DNA from: Falsiroseomonas sp051433195
GTDB lineage: Bacteria; Pseudomonadota; Alphaproteobacteria; Acetobacterales; Acetobacteraceae
Assembly: GCF_051433195.1 (NCBI RefSeq)
Contig: NZ_JBHMFT010000013.1
Span: 1 to 64,000 of the forward strand
Direction: 5' to 3'
Length of the DNA stretch: 64,000 bases
Shown here: piece after piece, positions 51,051-60,891 of the stretch
Position numbering within the stretch: the first letter of the stretch is position 1
Layout of the letters: the number at the start of each line of letters is the position of its first letter
Notes under the pieces: generated by a model
Told to the model about the DNA's origin: nothing
Databases searched by the model: none
What the model saw: only the letters and a program-made list of their open reading frames with translations
Translations under genes and position numbers: made by a program

Positions 51051-51872
51051 TCAGACAGGCCAGGGCGCGTCGCCAGGACGCGCCGTGGCGAGGTCCAGCA
51101 TCTCGGCCACCGAGAGCACGCCATCGGCGAACACCACCGCCACCGCATCGTGCCCGGTGTGGCCGAGACCCGCAAAGCCCAGCGCCTGGCCATCCTCGAA
51201 CAGCAGGCGGAGGTCCCAGGCGCCGGTCTGGAAGACGACGTCGGCGATGCGGGTCTCGCGCAGCTCCACGCGGTCCCGCCCCGGCTCGAACTCATGGATG
51301 GTGCGGTCGGCCTCGCCGGCGCCGAAGCGGAAGGTGTCGCGGCCGGGCGTGGCGTGCAGGTCGCCGTCCGGGCGCGAAGGGGGCTGGAACGGCGGCAGCG
51401 GCGCAATGTCGCGGCCGAACGACAGCAGCAGCAGCGCGTCGGGGGTCCAGCCAGGTGAGGCCGGCAGCGGAAGCATCGTGGCCCCGATCGGATCGGGGCC
51501 GCCCGGAGCAGGGATCGGCGCCTCAGGCCGGGCGGCCGCGGCGTCCAGGACCGTGACAGGCGTCACGCCGGCCCCGGGCGCCGGAGCCGCGGGCAGCGGA
51601 TCGACTATCGCCCGCAACAAGGCCGGGCGTTCGGCAGCATCGTCCGGGCGCGCTGGCTCCTGCACCGGAGGGAGCGGCGCCAGCGAGGCGGGCGACAGTG
51701 GAGTGGGGGGCAGGACGAACAGGAAAGGCGCCTCGGCGGCCGGAAGCTCGTCGAGAAGCCAGGGCGTGCGGGGAAGCGGCAAGGCTCGGTCTCCGGCTGG
51801 GATGAGGGTGCCGAAGCGAAGGGCGTGCCATGCCGATTGCAGGAACGAGGCGTCCGTTCCTGCCAAGATCAC
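51051..51872 (-). CDS. Hypothetical protein with RTX/serralysin-like C-terminal domain
   Basis: The 273-residue product has a Pro/Ala-rich first two thirds (LPPTPLSPASLAPLPPVQEP) without clear fold. Its C-terminal part, GRDTFRFGAGEADRTIHEFE followed by PGRDRVELRE, is like the end of the beta-roll in RTX/serralysin-type proteins (D-x-F-x-F...I-x-D-F-x-x-G-x-D). No nonapeptide GGxGxDxLx repeats are present. It could be a secreted protein without a classical signal. The start is GTG 51872. A tRNA-Ile2 gene lies upstream. Confidence 0.55.
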   Translation of the reverse strand: MILAGTDASFLQSAWHALRFGTLIPAGDRALPLPRTPWLLDELPAAEAPFLFVLPPTPLSPASLAPLPPVQEPARPDDAAERPALLRAIVDPLPAAPAPGAGVTPVTVLDAAAARPEAPIPAPGGPDPIGATMLPLPASPGWTPDALLLLSFGRDIAPLPPFQPPSRPDGDLHATPGRDTFRFGAGEADRTIHEFEPGRDRVELRETRIADVVFQTGAWDLRLLFEDGQALGFAGLGHTGHDAVAVVFADGVLSVAEMLDLATARPGDAPWPV

Positions 51873-51936
51873 CCAGCAGTTTGGTCAAAATATGACTTTG
51901 CTCGCAATTTGCGATGCAATGTCGCGAAATTGAGAA

Positions 51937-52009
51937 TGGGCCCGGAGGGACTCGAACCCCCAACCAAGCCGTTATGAGCGGCCCGCTCTGACCATTGAGC
52001 TACAGGCCC
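51937..52009 (-). tRNA. tRNA-Ile2 (anticodon CAT)
   Basis: The minus strand folds as a tRNA: acceptor GGGCCTG/CGGGCCC, anticodon stem GGCCG/CGGCT around loop CTCATAA, and T-arm containing GGTTCGAGTCC. The anticodon CAT can be Met, fMet or lysidine-modified Ile. The GGGCC acceptor and the GGCCGCTCATAACGGC anticodon arm are those of tRNA-Ile2, and the initiator features (three G-C pairs next to the loop, C1 mismatch) are absent. The CCA end is not encoded. Confidence 0.85.
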
Positions 52010-52042
52010 AGCGCCGCCCCCTGCATGGCAAGCGCCGCGCCC

Positions 52043-52711
52043 TCACGCAAGCCCGGCGAGTACCTTGGCCGTGGCGCCGCTGATCTCGCCCAGCTTCGCC
52101 CCCTCCGCGCAGCGCGCCTGCGTCGCCAGGCCGCGTTCCTGCGTCGCGATGGCGCGGCGGGCTTCCTCCTCCGCCTCCCCCGGCGGCAGCACCAGCACGC
52201 CGGATTCATCCGCCAGCACCGCATCGCCCGGCATCACCACGACGCCACCGATCGAAACCGGCACGTTCATCCGCCCGCCCAGGTCGTAGATGCGCGTGGT
52301 GATGGGGGCCAGGCCGCGGCACCACAGCGGGAAATCGCTCGCCTCCACCTCCTCCACATCGGTGCAGGCGCCGTCGACGATGCCGGCGCGGGCGCCGGCG
52401 GCCTTGGCCGCGACGGTCACGCCGCCGCCCCAGCAGGCATGCCGGTCATCGCCCAGGCGGTCCACCACCAGGATATCGCCCGGCCGCAGCAGGCCCAGCG
52501 CGTGGTGCAGCAGCGTCGAATCGGCGCCGGGGATCTGCACCGTCACGGCGGTGCCGGCGACGCGGCGGCGCAGCAGGCCCTGGATGCCGCGGTTGACGAA
52601 GCCCCAATGGCGCCAATGGCCGACGGTGGCGGTCTCCGCCTGCTCCAGCAGGGCCACGACCTCCGCGCTGATCTGCGCGGGCATGGGATCGACGACGTAG
52701 CGGGGGGGCAT
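52043..52711 (-). CDS. RraA-like protein (possible 4-hydroxy-4-methyl-2-oxoglutarate aldolase family)
   Basis: The 222-residue product has the RraA fold: VALLEQAETATVGHWRHWGF, VAGTAVTVQIPGADSTLLHH, GDILVVDRLGDDRHACWGGG, AGARAGIVDGACTDVEEVEA and IGGVVVMPGDAVLADESGVL. RraA-fold proteins include RNase E inhibitors and divalent-metal aldolases for 4-carboxy-4-hydroxy-2-oxoadipate. The D-G-x-x-x-D-like pattern and MPGD motif favour the aldolase-like branch, but the substrate is not certain. It stands alone next to tRNA-Ile2. Confidence 0.85.
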   Translation of the reverse strand: MPPRYVVDPMPAQISAEVVALLEQAETATVGHWRHWGFVNRGIQGLLRRRVAGTAVTVQIPGADSTLLHHALGLLRPGDILVVDRLGDDRHACWGGGVTVAAKAAGARAGIVDGACTDVEEVEASDFPLWCRGLAPITTRIYDLGGRMNVPVSIGGVVVMPGDAVLADESGVLVLPPGEAEEEARRAIATQERGLATQARCAEGAKLGEISGATAKVLAGLA

Positions 52712-52839
52712 GGGGAACTCCGGGGCTGTGCGCGTGCCGCATCACAGCGGCAAGCGGCGCCCCGGGCAAGTGCGGGGTTGGACCGCGGCCTCGGAACCGG
52801 GCGGGGCATCCCCGCCGCGGTTCCTCGGCCGGCTGTCGG

Positions 52840-53631
52840 TCAGTCGCGCCGGCGGCGCCGGCGGGCCGCGCCCAGGGCTGCGAGGCCGAGGCCGAACAGC
52901 GCCAGGGACGCCGGCTCCGGCACCGGCACCGGGCCGGGGCCAGGCCCGGGGCCGGGGCCGCCGCCGATCTCGATCACCAGCTTGGTCTGGATGGCCGTCG
53001 CGAAATCCTCGAAGCTGTTCGCGGGCAAGGAGAAGGCGTCCGGTCCGCCGATGACGTTGGTGGCGTAGAAATTGTTCAGGCTCGCCGAACCGCCGATCGG
53101 CAGCCCGTTGATGGTGTAGCCCAGCGCGACGGCCGCATCCCGCGCCGCGGCGGTCGCCGAGGCGGAGGAGGTGCCGTCACCGGAGACGTCGATGACGTTG
53201 CGTGCCCCTTCGAAGCCGTTATCCGCCTGCAGCAGGCCGGTGGAGAAGGTGATGGCCGTCTGCACGCTGGTGCCGCCGGAGAAGGCGCGGCCGAGGCTGG
53301 AGATGGAGGCGGCGAAGGCGTTGGCCGATGCGGCGCCGTCGAGCAACGTCCAGCCGATGGACTGCACGGCGCTGGTGGACCACTGCACCAGCGTCACCGC
53401 GATGCCGCCGGGCGCGGCCGCGATGGCGTTCTGCACCACGGCACTGGCGAAGGCGTCGGCGTAGCCGGTGCGTTGCAGGTTGAATTCGCTGGTGCTGATG
53501 CTGCCGGACACATCGAGCGCCAGGACCAGTTCCAGGGCCACCGGACCCGCTTCGGCACGCTCGGGCATCAGTGGCAGGGCGAAGACGCCCGCTGCCAGCA
53601 GGCTGAAAGCGCTTTTCCTCAAGTTCAGCAT
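52840..53631 (-). CDS. Secreted vWA (DUF1194) protein with PEP-CTERM signal
   Basis: The 263-residue protein has a signal peptide (SAFSLLAAGVFALPLMPERA), then a DUF1194 von Willebrand A-like domain with the metal-site motif LVLALDVSGSISTSEF, AVTLVQWSTSAVQSIGW and RNVIDVSGDGTSSAS. After a Gly-Pro repeat (PGPGPGPGP) it ends in VPEPASLALFGLGLAALG plus RRRRR, a PEP-CTERM sorting signal, normally cut by exosortase and used for surface attachment. No exosortase is in the window. ATG 53631 gives the best signal peptide. It has no operon partner. Confidence 0.88.
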   Translation of the reverse strand: MLNLRKSAFSLLAAGVFALPLMPERAEAGPVALELVLALDVSGSISTSEFNLQRTGYADAFASAVVQNAIAAAPGGIAVTLVQWSTSAVQSIGWTLLDGAASANAFAASISSLGRAFSGGTSVQTAITFSTGLLQADNGFEGARNVIDVSGDGTSSASATAAARDAAVALGYTINGLPIGGSASLNNFYATNVIGGPDAFSLPANSFEDFATAIQTKLVIEIGGGPGPGPGPGPVPVPEPASLALFGLGLAALGAARRRRRRD

Positions 53632-53891
53632 TGTTCTTGACCTCCACACGCACCGGCTTCCATGCCGGGCCTGTCAAGGCTGCAACTGCCGTGCCAGCCA
53701 CAAAATATCAGTGAGTCCCGTAACTTGATCCGTCCACGCACGATCCTGCCGGGAAACCGTTATGACTTCCGACACATCCCCGGCCGTCGCGAACCGGTGC
53801 CAGTTCCGCCGCTGCAACGCTGTCCGTAGCAGCAACTTGCTTCCCATGCCGCCCCGGTTGCGCTCGGCTACCGCGCCGGTTGCGTCCCGGT

Positions 53892-55091
53892 TCAGGGTTG
53901 GGCGTCGAGGAATGCGCGGATGCGGTCCGCGACCGGCGCCAGGCCCACCACGCCGTTCAGGTGCCCGAGCGGCCCGGAGACCTCCACAAGCTCCGCCGGC
54001 CGCCCCAGGCGGTTCAGTGTCGCCACCATCTCCCGGTTGTAGTCCAGCATGAACACCCGGTCGGTGGGCGACGCCACCACCAGCCAGCGCGCCCGGCTGC
54101 GGCCGAGGGCGGCCTCCGTGCTGTCATATTCGTTCAGGAACAACTGGTTGGCCCGCGTCAGGTACAGGAAGTGGTTGGCATCCGACGCCTGCGCGCGGGC
54201 CATCGCCGCGGTGTCCAGCGCGCTTTCCGCCTCGAAGCGATCCGCCAGGCGCCGCGCCGGGTCCTGGCCTTCCGGTACCCGCCGGCCGAAGCGCGCCAGG
54301 GATGGCCGGTCCTGGGCGTGGACGGTGACGATCTTGAGTGCCGCGGCCAGGCCGCGCAGCGGCGGCTCCCGCCCCTGGGCGTAGTAGTCGCCGTCGCGCC
54401 AGTTCGGGTCGAGTCGGATCGGCGCCTCCCAGATGTCGAGCCAGTTCAGCATCCAGGGGTCGATCTCGCCGGTGCCGATCACCGGCATCACGCGGTCGAT
54501 CATCTCGGGGTAGGCCGCGGCCCATTCGATGGCCTGCAGCGCGCCCATGGAGGGACCAGTGACCAGGGCGAGCCGCCGCACGCCGAGGCTGTCCAGCAAC
54601 TTCTTCTGCACCTCGATGAAGTCCCGCATCGAGACCACCGGGAAGGCGGTGCCCCAGTTGCGCCCGGTGGCCGGGTTCACCGAGACCGGGCCGGTGGTGA
54701 CGGTGCGGTTGTCGCGCACGTTGAGGTTCACCAGCGTGTCGGAGGAGATGACGAAGAAGCGGTTGGTGTCGATCGCGCGGCCCGGGCCGATGATCGCGTC
54801 CCAGTAGCCGGGCGGCTGGTCGGCGGCATAGCGGCCGAAGGCGTGGCTGTTGCCGGAGAAGAAATGCGCCACCAGCACGGCATTGTCGCCGGCCTGGTTC
54901 AGCGTCCCGGCGGTCTGGTAGCCGATGCGGAGGTTGGCGATGGTGCCGCCGTTGCGGGTCTGGTGGGTGGCGGCCTCGAAGACGCGCTTCTCCACGATCT
55001 CGGTTGCGGGCGGTTGCGCAGGTGCCTGGGGCTGGGCCTGGGCGGCGGATGCGGCGAACAGCAGGGCGGCCAGAAGCGGGCGAAGGCGCAT
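53892..55091 (-). CDS. Secreted MetX-like alpha/beta hydrolase
   Basis: The 399-residue product resembles homoserine O-acetyltransferase (MetX) in its fold: LRIGYQTAGTLNQAGDNAVL, GPGRAIDTNRFFVISSD, FPVVSMRDFIEVQKKLLDSL, the nucleophile in TGPSMGALQAIEWAAAYPEM, Asp in VVASPTDRVFMLDYNREM and His in PLGHLNGV. Unlike metabolic MetX it starts with a signal peptide (RPLLAALLFAASAAQA), so it is exported and more likely a hydrolase or acyltransferase acting in the periplasm. It diverges from ppa. The substrate is unknown. Confidence 0.85.
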   Translation of the reverse strand: MRLRPLLAALLFAASAAQAQPQAPAQPPATEIVEKRVFEAATHQTRNGGTIANLRIGYQTAGTLNQAGDNAVLVAHFFSGNSHAFGRYAADQPPGYWDAIIGPGRAIDTNRFFVISSDTLVNLNVRDNRTVTTGPVSVNPATGRNWGTAFPVVSMRDFIEVQKKLLDSLGVRRLALVTGPSMGALQAIEWAAAYPEMIDRVMPVIGTGEIDPWMLNWLDIWEAPIRLDPNWRDGDYYAQGREPPLRGLAAALKIVTVHAQDRPSLARFGRRVPEGQDPARRLADRFEAESALDTAAMARAQASDANHFLYLTRANQLFLNEYDSTEAALGRSRARWLVVASPTDRVFMLDYNREMVATLNRLGRPAELVEVSGPLGHLNGVVGLAPVADRIRAFLDAQP

Positions 55092-55233
55092 GGGCGGGTT
55101 CCTCCTGGATGGTTTTGGCCAGGGTGGGACGGGCGAGGCGCCTCCCGCAAGTGGCGAACCGGCGACCCGTCGCGTCCGGTCGCGCCGCGCGCTAGACTGC
55201 CGCCACAACCGCCATCCAAGGGCCTCCTCCGCC

Positions 55234-55782
55234 ATGAACCTCGCCAAGATCCCGACCGGCAAGGCGCCGCCGCACGATGTCAACGTGGTGGTGGAAATCC
55301 CCCAGGGCAGCCAGGTGAAGTATGAGCTGGACAAGGACAGCGGCGCGGTGGTGGTGGACCGCTTCCTGTTCACCCCCATGGCCTACCCGGCCGCCTACGG
55401 CTTCATCCCCGGCACGCTGGCCGATGACGGCGACCCGGCCGACGTGCTGGTGCTGACCCCGGCCCCGGTGGTGCCCGGCTGCGTCATCCGCGCCCGGCCC
55501 ATCGGCGTGCTGCACATGGAGGATGAGGCCGGGTCCGACGAGAAGCTGGTCTGCGTCCCGCACGACAAGGTCCACCCGATGTTCTCCGGCATCACCAGCG
55601 CCGAGGAACTGCCGCAGATCACCCGCGCCTCCATCGAGCACTTCTTCGCCACCTACAAGGACCTGGAATCCGACAAGTGGGTGAAGGTGCGCGGCTGGGG
55701 CTCGGCCAGCGAGGCGGCGGACATCATCATGTCCTCCATGGCCGCCTATCAGGCAGCCAGCCTGAAGGACGCAGCCGAGTAG
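55234..55782 (+). CDS. ppa: Inorganic pyrophosphatase
   Basis: The soluble family I enzyme hydrolyses pyrophosphate to phosphate. The 182-residue protein has VVVEIPQGSQVKYELDKDSG, RFLFTPMAYPAAYGFIPGTL, the metal-binding DDGDPADVLVLTP, and EDEAGSDEKLVCVP with KVHPMFSG. All acidic metal ligands of the signature D-x-D-x-x-D are present. It is 179 bases upstream of hppA on the same strand, so soluble and membrane pyrophosphatases are neighbours. Confidence 0.96.
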   Translation: MNLAKIPTGKAPPHDVNVVVEIPQGSQVKYELDKDSGAVVVDRFLFTPMAYPAAYGFIPGTLADDGDPADVLVLTPAPVVPGCVIRARPIGVLHMEDEAGSDEKLVCVPHDKVHPMFSGITSAEELPQITRASIEHFFATYKDLESDKWVKVRGWGSASEAADIIMSSMAAYQAASLKDAAE

Positions 55783-55961
55783 GCCAACCTCCGCGACTTT
55801 TTCTTGCGCGGTTCGAACGGGCGGCGTGGACAGCGCCGCACCCGCCCGGCAAGCTTTCCCCTGGCCCGCGTCGCGGGGCAGGTCCCGCACGGCTCCCCCC
55901 GCGCGTCCCGCCCGCCTCGCCCGAGGACCGGGGAGACCAGGAAGGGGGAGTTCGTCGCTAA

Positions 55962-58094
<2,133 letters not shown>

Positions 58095-58102
58095 GCCTGC
58101 CT

Positions 58103-58140
58103 CTCCCTCCCCCGCTCGCGGGGGAGGGTCGGGGTGGGGG
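58103..58140. repeat. 38-bp flanking repeat left of the DUF559 gene
   Basis: Starts CTCCCTCCCCCGCTC and ends GGTCGGGGTGGGGG, containing the hairpin CCCTCCCCCGC/GCGGGGGAGGG. Its reverse complement, with two extra bases in the loop, is at 58,503-58,542, on the other side of the DUF559 gene. It sits nine bases after the hppA stop. Confidence 0.9.
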
Positions 58141-58151
58141 TTCGCGCCAGC

Positions 58152-58496
58152 ATGCGCGATCCCACCCTCGGTGCCGCCGCCCGCCGGCTTCGGCGCGACG
58201 CCACCGTTGAAGAACGGCTTCTTTGGCGCGCGCTGCGCCGGAACGCGCTCGGCGCCGCCTTCCGCCGCCAGCACCCCATCCCGCCCTTCATCGCCGACTT
58301 CGCCTGCATCGAGGCGCGGCTGGTGGTCGAGGTGGATGGCGGGCGGCGCGGGGATGCGGGGGACGCGGTCCGGGACGCCGCGCTGGTCGCGGCCGGCTGG
58401 CACGTCCTGCGCTACTGGAACAACGAGGTGCGGGGAAACCTGGAGGGCGTGCTGGCGGATGTCGTGCGGGTGCTGAAGGTGAGGATGGGGCGGTAG
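58152..58496 (+). CDS. DUF559 (Vsr-like PD-(D/E)XK fold) nuclease-like protein
   Basis: The 114-residue product is a complete DUF559 domain: ARRLRRDATVEERLLWRALR at the start, then FRRQHPIPPFIADFACIEAR, LVVEVDGGRR and GWHVLRYWNNEV. The Asp in FIADFA and the Glu-x-Asp in VEVDG are the expected metal ligands of this family, which is related to the very-short-patch repair endonuclease. ATG 58152 is chosen; the GTG at 58,134 lies within the left repeat. Inverted repeats of 38-40 bases lie 11 bases before the start and six bases after the stop. Its activity is not known. Confidence 0.88.
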   Translation: MRDPTLGAAARRLRRDATVEERLLWRALRRNALGAAFRRQHPIPPFIADFACIEARLVVEVDGGRRGDAGDAVRDAALVAAGWHVLRYWNNEVRGNLEGVLADVVRVLKVRMGR

Positions 58497-58502
58497 CGCA
58501 AG

Positions 58503-58542
58503 CCCCCACCCCGACCCTCCCCCGCAAGAGCGGGGGAGGGAG
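58503..58542. repeat. 40-bp flanking repeat right of the DUF559 gene (inverted)
   Basis: Reverse complement of the left repeat with TT inserted in the hairpin loop; otherwise all 38 bases agree. Confidence 0.9.
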
Positions 58543-58551
58543 ATCCAGCCG

Positions 58552-58590
58552 CCCCCTCCCCCGCCTGCGGGGGAGGGTCGGGGTGGGGGC
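58552..58590. repeat. Third repeat copy, same orientation as the left one
   Basis: Begins CCCCCTCCCCCGCC and ends GGTCGGGGTGGGGGC. It has the orientation of the left copy, so that it forms a second inverted pair with the middle one. It ends ten bases before the stop codon of the minus-strand enoyl-CoA hydratase gene. Confidence 0.88.
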
Positions 58591-58600
58591 CGGGCCCGCT

Positions 58601-59383
58601 CTACCGCCCCCGGAACACCGGCTTCCGCTTCTCCAGGAACGCCTGCGTCGCTTCCCGGAAATCCTCGGTGAAGGGGAAGCTTCGGCTGGCCTCGTAGGCC
58701 GCGGGCGAAATCGGCAATTCGCCGCGCAACTCCTGCAGCGCCTTCTTGTGGAAGCGGTTGGCCAGCGGCGCGCCCTGGGCGATGCGTTGCGCCAAGGCCA
58801 GCGCCTCCGCCTGCACATCCTCATCCGGCACAAGCCGGGTCAGCAGGCCCTTCTGGAAGGCCTCCTCCCCGGTGAAGACGCGGCCTTCCACCAGCAATTC
58901 CATGGCGACCGCGTAGCCGACCGACTGCAGGATCGGGTCCAGCTCGTCATAGGCGTAGAAGATGTTGAGGTTGCGCGCCGGGATGCCCATCCGGGTCCCC
59001 GGCCCGCCGACCCTGAAATCCGCCATCGTCGCCAGCCCCGCCCCGCCGCCCATGGTCCAGCCACGGCAGGCCGCGACCACCGGATGGCGGCAGATGCGGA
59101 GCGACTGGAAGCTGCGGCCGATCTCGGCGGCGTACACCGCCTCGCGCTCCGGCGTGCCGCGCTCGGTCGGGAAGGCGGCGATGTCGGCGCCGGCACAGAA
59201 CGCCTCCTCCCCCGCGCCGCGTACCACGACGCAGCGCAGGTCCTCATCCGCGGAGCATTCCTCCATCGCCTCGGCAAGGGCGATCCACATCGGCAGGTCC
59301 ATGCAGTTTCGCTTGGCCGGCCGGTCGATGGTGACGGTGGCGATGACGCCATCGCGGGTGAGCTTGATGAGGGGGTGCGACAT
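58601..59383 (-). CDS. Enoyl-CoA hydratase/isomerase family protein
   Basis: The 260-residue crotonase-fold protein has VIATVTIDRPAKRNCMDLPM, the oxyanion-hole segment EEAFCAGADIAAF, and ACRGWTMGGGAGLATMADFR. The residue that is the first catalytic Glu in classical hydratases is replaced in the ATMADFRV region, so activity may be hydratase, isomerase or another crotonase reaction. Substrate unknown; the neighbours (hydroxyisobutyrate-type dehydrogenase, hydroxybutyryl-CoA dehydrogenase, etfA) suggest acyl-CoA breakdown. ATG 59383 is used; upstream frame has no homology. Confidence 0.87.
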   Translation of the reverse strand: MSHPLIKLTRDGVIATVTIDRPAKRNCMDLPMWIALAEAMEECSADEDLRCVVVRGAGEEAFCAGADIAAFPTERGTPEREAVYAAEIGRSFQSLRICRHPVVAACRGWTMGGGAGLATMADFRVGGPGTRMGIPARNLNIFYAYDELDPILQSVGYAVAMELLVEGRVFTGEEAFQKGLLTRLVPDEDVQAEALALAQRIAQGAPLANRFHKKALQELRGELPISPAAYEASRSFPFTEDFREATQAFLEKRKPVFRGR

Positions 59384-59480
59384 GCGCGCACCGTAACGCG
59401 GGCCCAGAGGGAGGCAACCCCGGAGGCAACCCTCTGGGCGCGCGACCGTTTCATGCCCAACCGAAGCAGGAGATGCCCGC

Positions 59481-59996
59481 ATGACCGAGACACGCACCGA
59501 CCAGGCCGCCCGCGACAAGGTGTGGGAGCTGATTCGCGACGTCGAGGTCGCGACCCTCGTCACCGTGGACACCGATGGCCACCTGCGCGGCCGGCCGATG
59601 CGCGCGGCGAAGTTGCAGGAATTCGACGGCACGCTGTGGTTCTTCACCGGTGACCACACCCCGAAGACCGAGGAGATCCGCCACGACGAGCGCGTGCTGC
59701 TCGCCTATTCGGACCCGTCCGCGCAGAACTACGTCTCCGTCTCCGGCACCGCGCAGGTGATCCGCGACGTGGCGAAGCAGAAGGCGCTGTGGTCGGAGCC
59801 GATGCGGACCTGGTTCCCCGGCGGGCCGGAAGACCCCAAGGCGGCGCTGCTGAAGGTGGTGGTCGAGGGCGCGGAATACTGGGATGCGCCGTCCTCCACC
59901 CTGCTGCACGCCTATGGCTACGTGAAGGCCCGCCTGACCGGGGAGCCGCCGAAGGCCGGCGAGAACGACAAGGTGTCGTTCAAGCGTCCGGCCTGA
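59481..59996 (+). CDS. Pyridoxamine 5'-phosphate oxidase-family general stress protein
   Basis: The 171-residue protein is a split-barrel flavin-type protein of the general stress protein 26 group: VWELIRDVEVATLVTVDTDG, RPMRAAKLQEFDGTLWFFTG, HDERVLLAYSDPSAQNYVSV and ALWSEPMRTWFPGGPEDPKA. These bind FMN or F420-like cofactors; the physiological reaction is unknown. GCAGGAG precedes the ATG. Its 3' end overlaps the convergent dehydrogenase gene by 17 bases. Confidence 0.88.
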   Translation: MTETRTDQAARDKVWELIRDVEVATLVTVDTDGHLRGRPMRAAKLQEFDGTLWFFTGDHTPKTEEIRHDERVLLAYSDPSAQNYVSVSGTAQVIRDVAKQKALWSEPMRTWFPGGPEDPKAALLKVVVEGAEYWDAPSSTLLHAYGYVKARLTGEPPKAGENDKVSFKRPA

Positions 59997-60891
59997 CGCC
60001 CGACAGCTCCGCCACTAGCGCCCCCACGGCGGAGCTGTCCAACCCGCCCCGGCCGGACTGCACCAGCGCCTCCAGCATCTGCGAGGCGAGGGCGGTGGCC
60101 GGGGCGAAGACGGCGTTGTCCCGCATCGCCGTGGCGGACAGGCGCAAGTCCTTCCGCATCAACTCGGCCCGGAACCCCGGCGCGAAATTGCCGGCCAGCA
60201 TCCGGGTTGCGTGGTTCTCCATGACGAAGCTCGCCGCGCTGCCGCCACGCAGCGCACGCCGCATCGCCTCCCCATCCAGCCCCGCCTTGGCCCCCAGGGC
60301 CAGCGCCTCCGCCACCGCCAGCATCGTGGCGGCGACGATCAACTGGTTGGCGGATTTGCAGACCTGGCCGGACCCGGCCGGGCCGAGATGCGTCAGAGTC
60401 TTTCCCATCGCCCGGAAACAGGGCTCGGCGCGGGCGAAGGCCGCTGCGTCGCCGCCGACCATGCAGGTCAGCGTGGCGTCCAGGGCGCCCTTCGGCCCGC
60501 CGGACACCGGACTGTCCAGCAGCACGGCGCCGGTCTCCAACGCCAGGCGGGCGGCGAAGCCGGCGGCGGCGCTGGCCGAGATGGTGGAGAAATCCACCAC
60601 CACCGTGCCGGGTGCGACGCCCTGGGCCACGCCATCCGGGCCGAACAGCACCGCCTCCACATCCGGTGTGTCCGGCAGGCAGAGGGCTACGAACCGCGCG
60701 CCCCGCGCCGCCGCGGCCGGCGTCGCGGCCCACCGCGCGCCGGCGGACTCCAGCGCCTCCGCCTTGCCGCGGCTGCGGTTGTGGACGGCCAGCGCGTAGC
60801 CGGCGCGGGCAAGGTTGGCCGCCATGGCAGCACCCATCACGCCGAGACCGATGAAGGCCGCCGGCGCCGGCGGGCTGATCAGGTCCGGCAT
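59980..60891 (-). CDS. NAD(P)-dependent oxidoreductase, 3-hydroxyisobutyrate dehydrogenase family
   Basis: The 303-residue beta-hydroxyacid dehydrogenase has the cofactor site FIGLGVMGAAMAANLARAGY, ARFVALCLPDTPDVEAVLFG, the substrate-binding DSPVSGGPKGALDATLTCMV and the catalytic Lys in GQVCKSANQLIVAATMLAVA. The substrate within this family (hydroxyisobutyrate, tartronate semialdehyde and others) is open. The ATG overlaps the stop of the upstream binding-protein gene by one base (TGATG), so the two are coupled. Confidence 0.9.
   Translation of the reverse strand: MPDLISPPAPAAFIGLGVMGAAMAANLARAGYALAVHNRSRGKAEALESAGARWAATPAAAARGARFVALCLPDTPDVEAVLFGPDGVAQGVAPGTVVVDFSTISASAAAGFAARLALETGAVLLDSPVSGGPKGALDATLTCMVGGDAAAFARAEPCFRAMGKTLTHLGPAGSGQVCKSANQLIVAATMLAVAEALALGAKAGLDGEAMRRALRGGSAASFVMENHATRMLAGNFAPGFRAELMRKDLRLSATAMRDNAVFAPATALASQMLEALVQSGRGGLDSSAVGALVAELSGVRPDA

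Noticed and set aside
51937..52009. tRNA-Met for the CAT anticodon gene
   Set aside because: Acceptor and anticodon-stem sequences fit tRNA-Ile2 better, and initiator features are missing. The modification itself cannot be seen in DNA.
58103..58590. Classical insertion sequence
   Set aside because: No transposase motif and no target-site duplication can be recognised; the enclosed protein is nuclease-like only.
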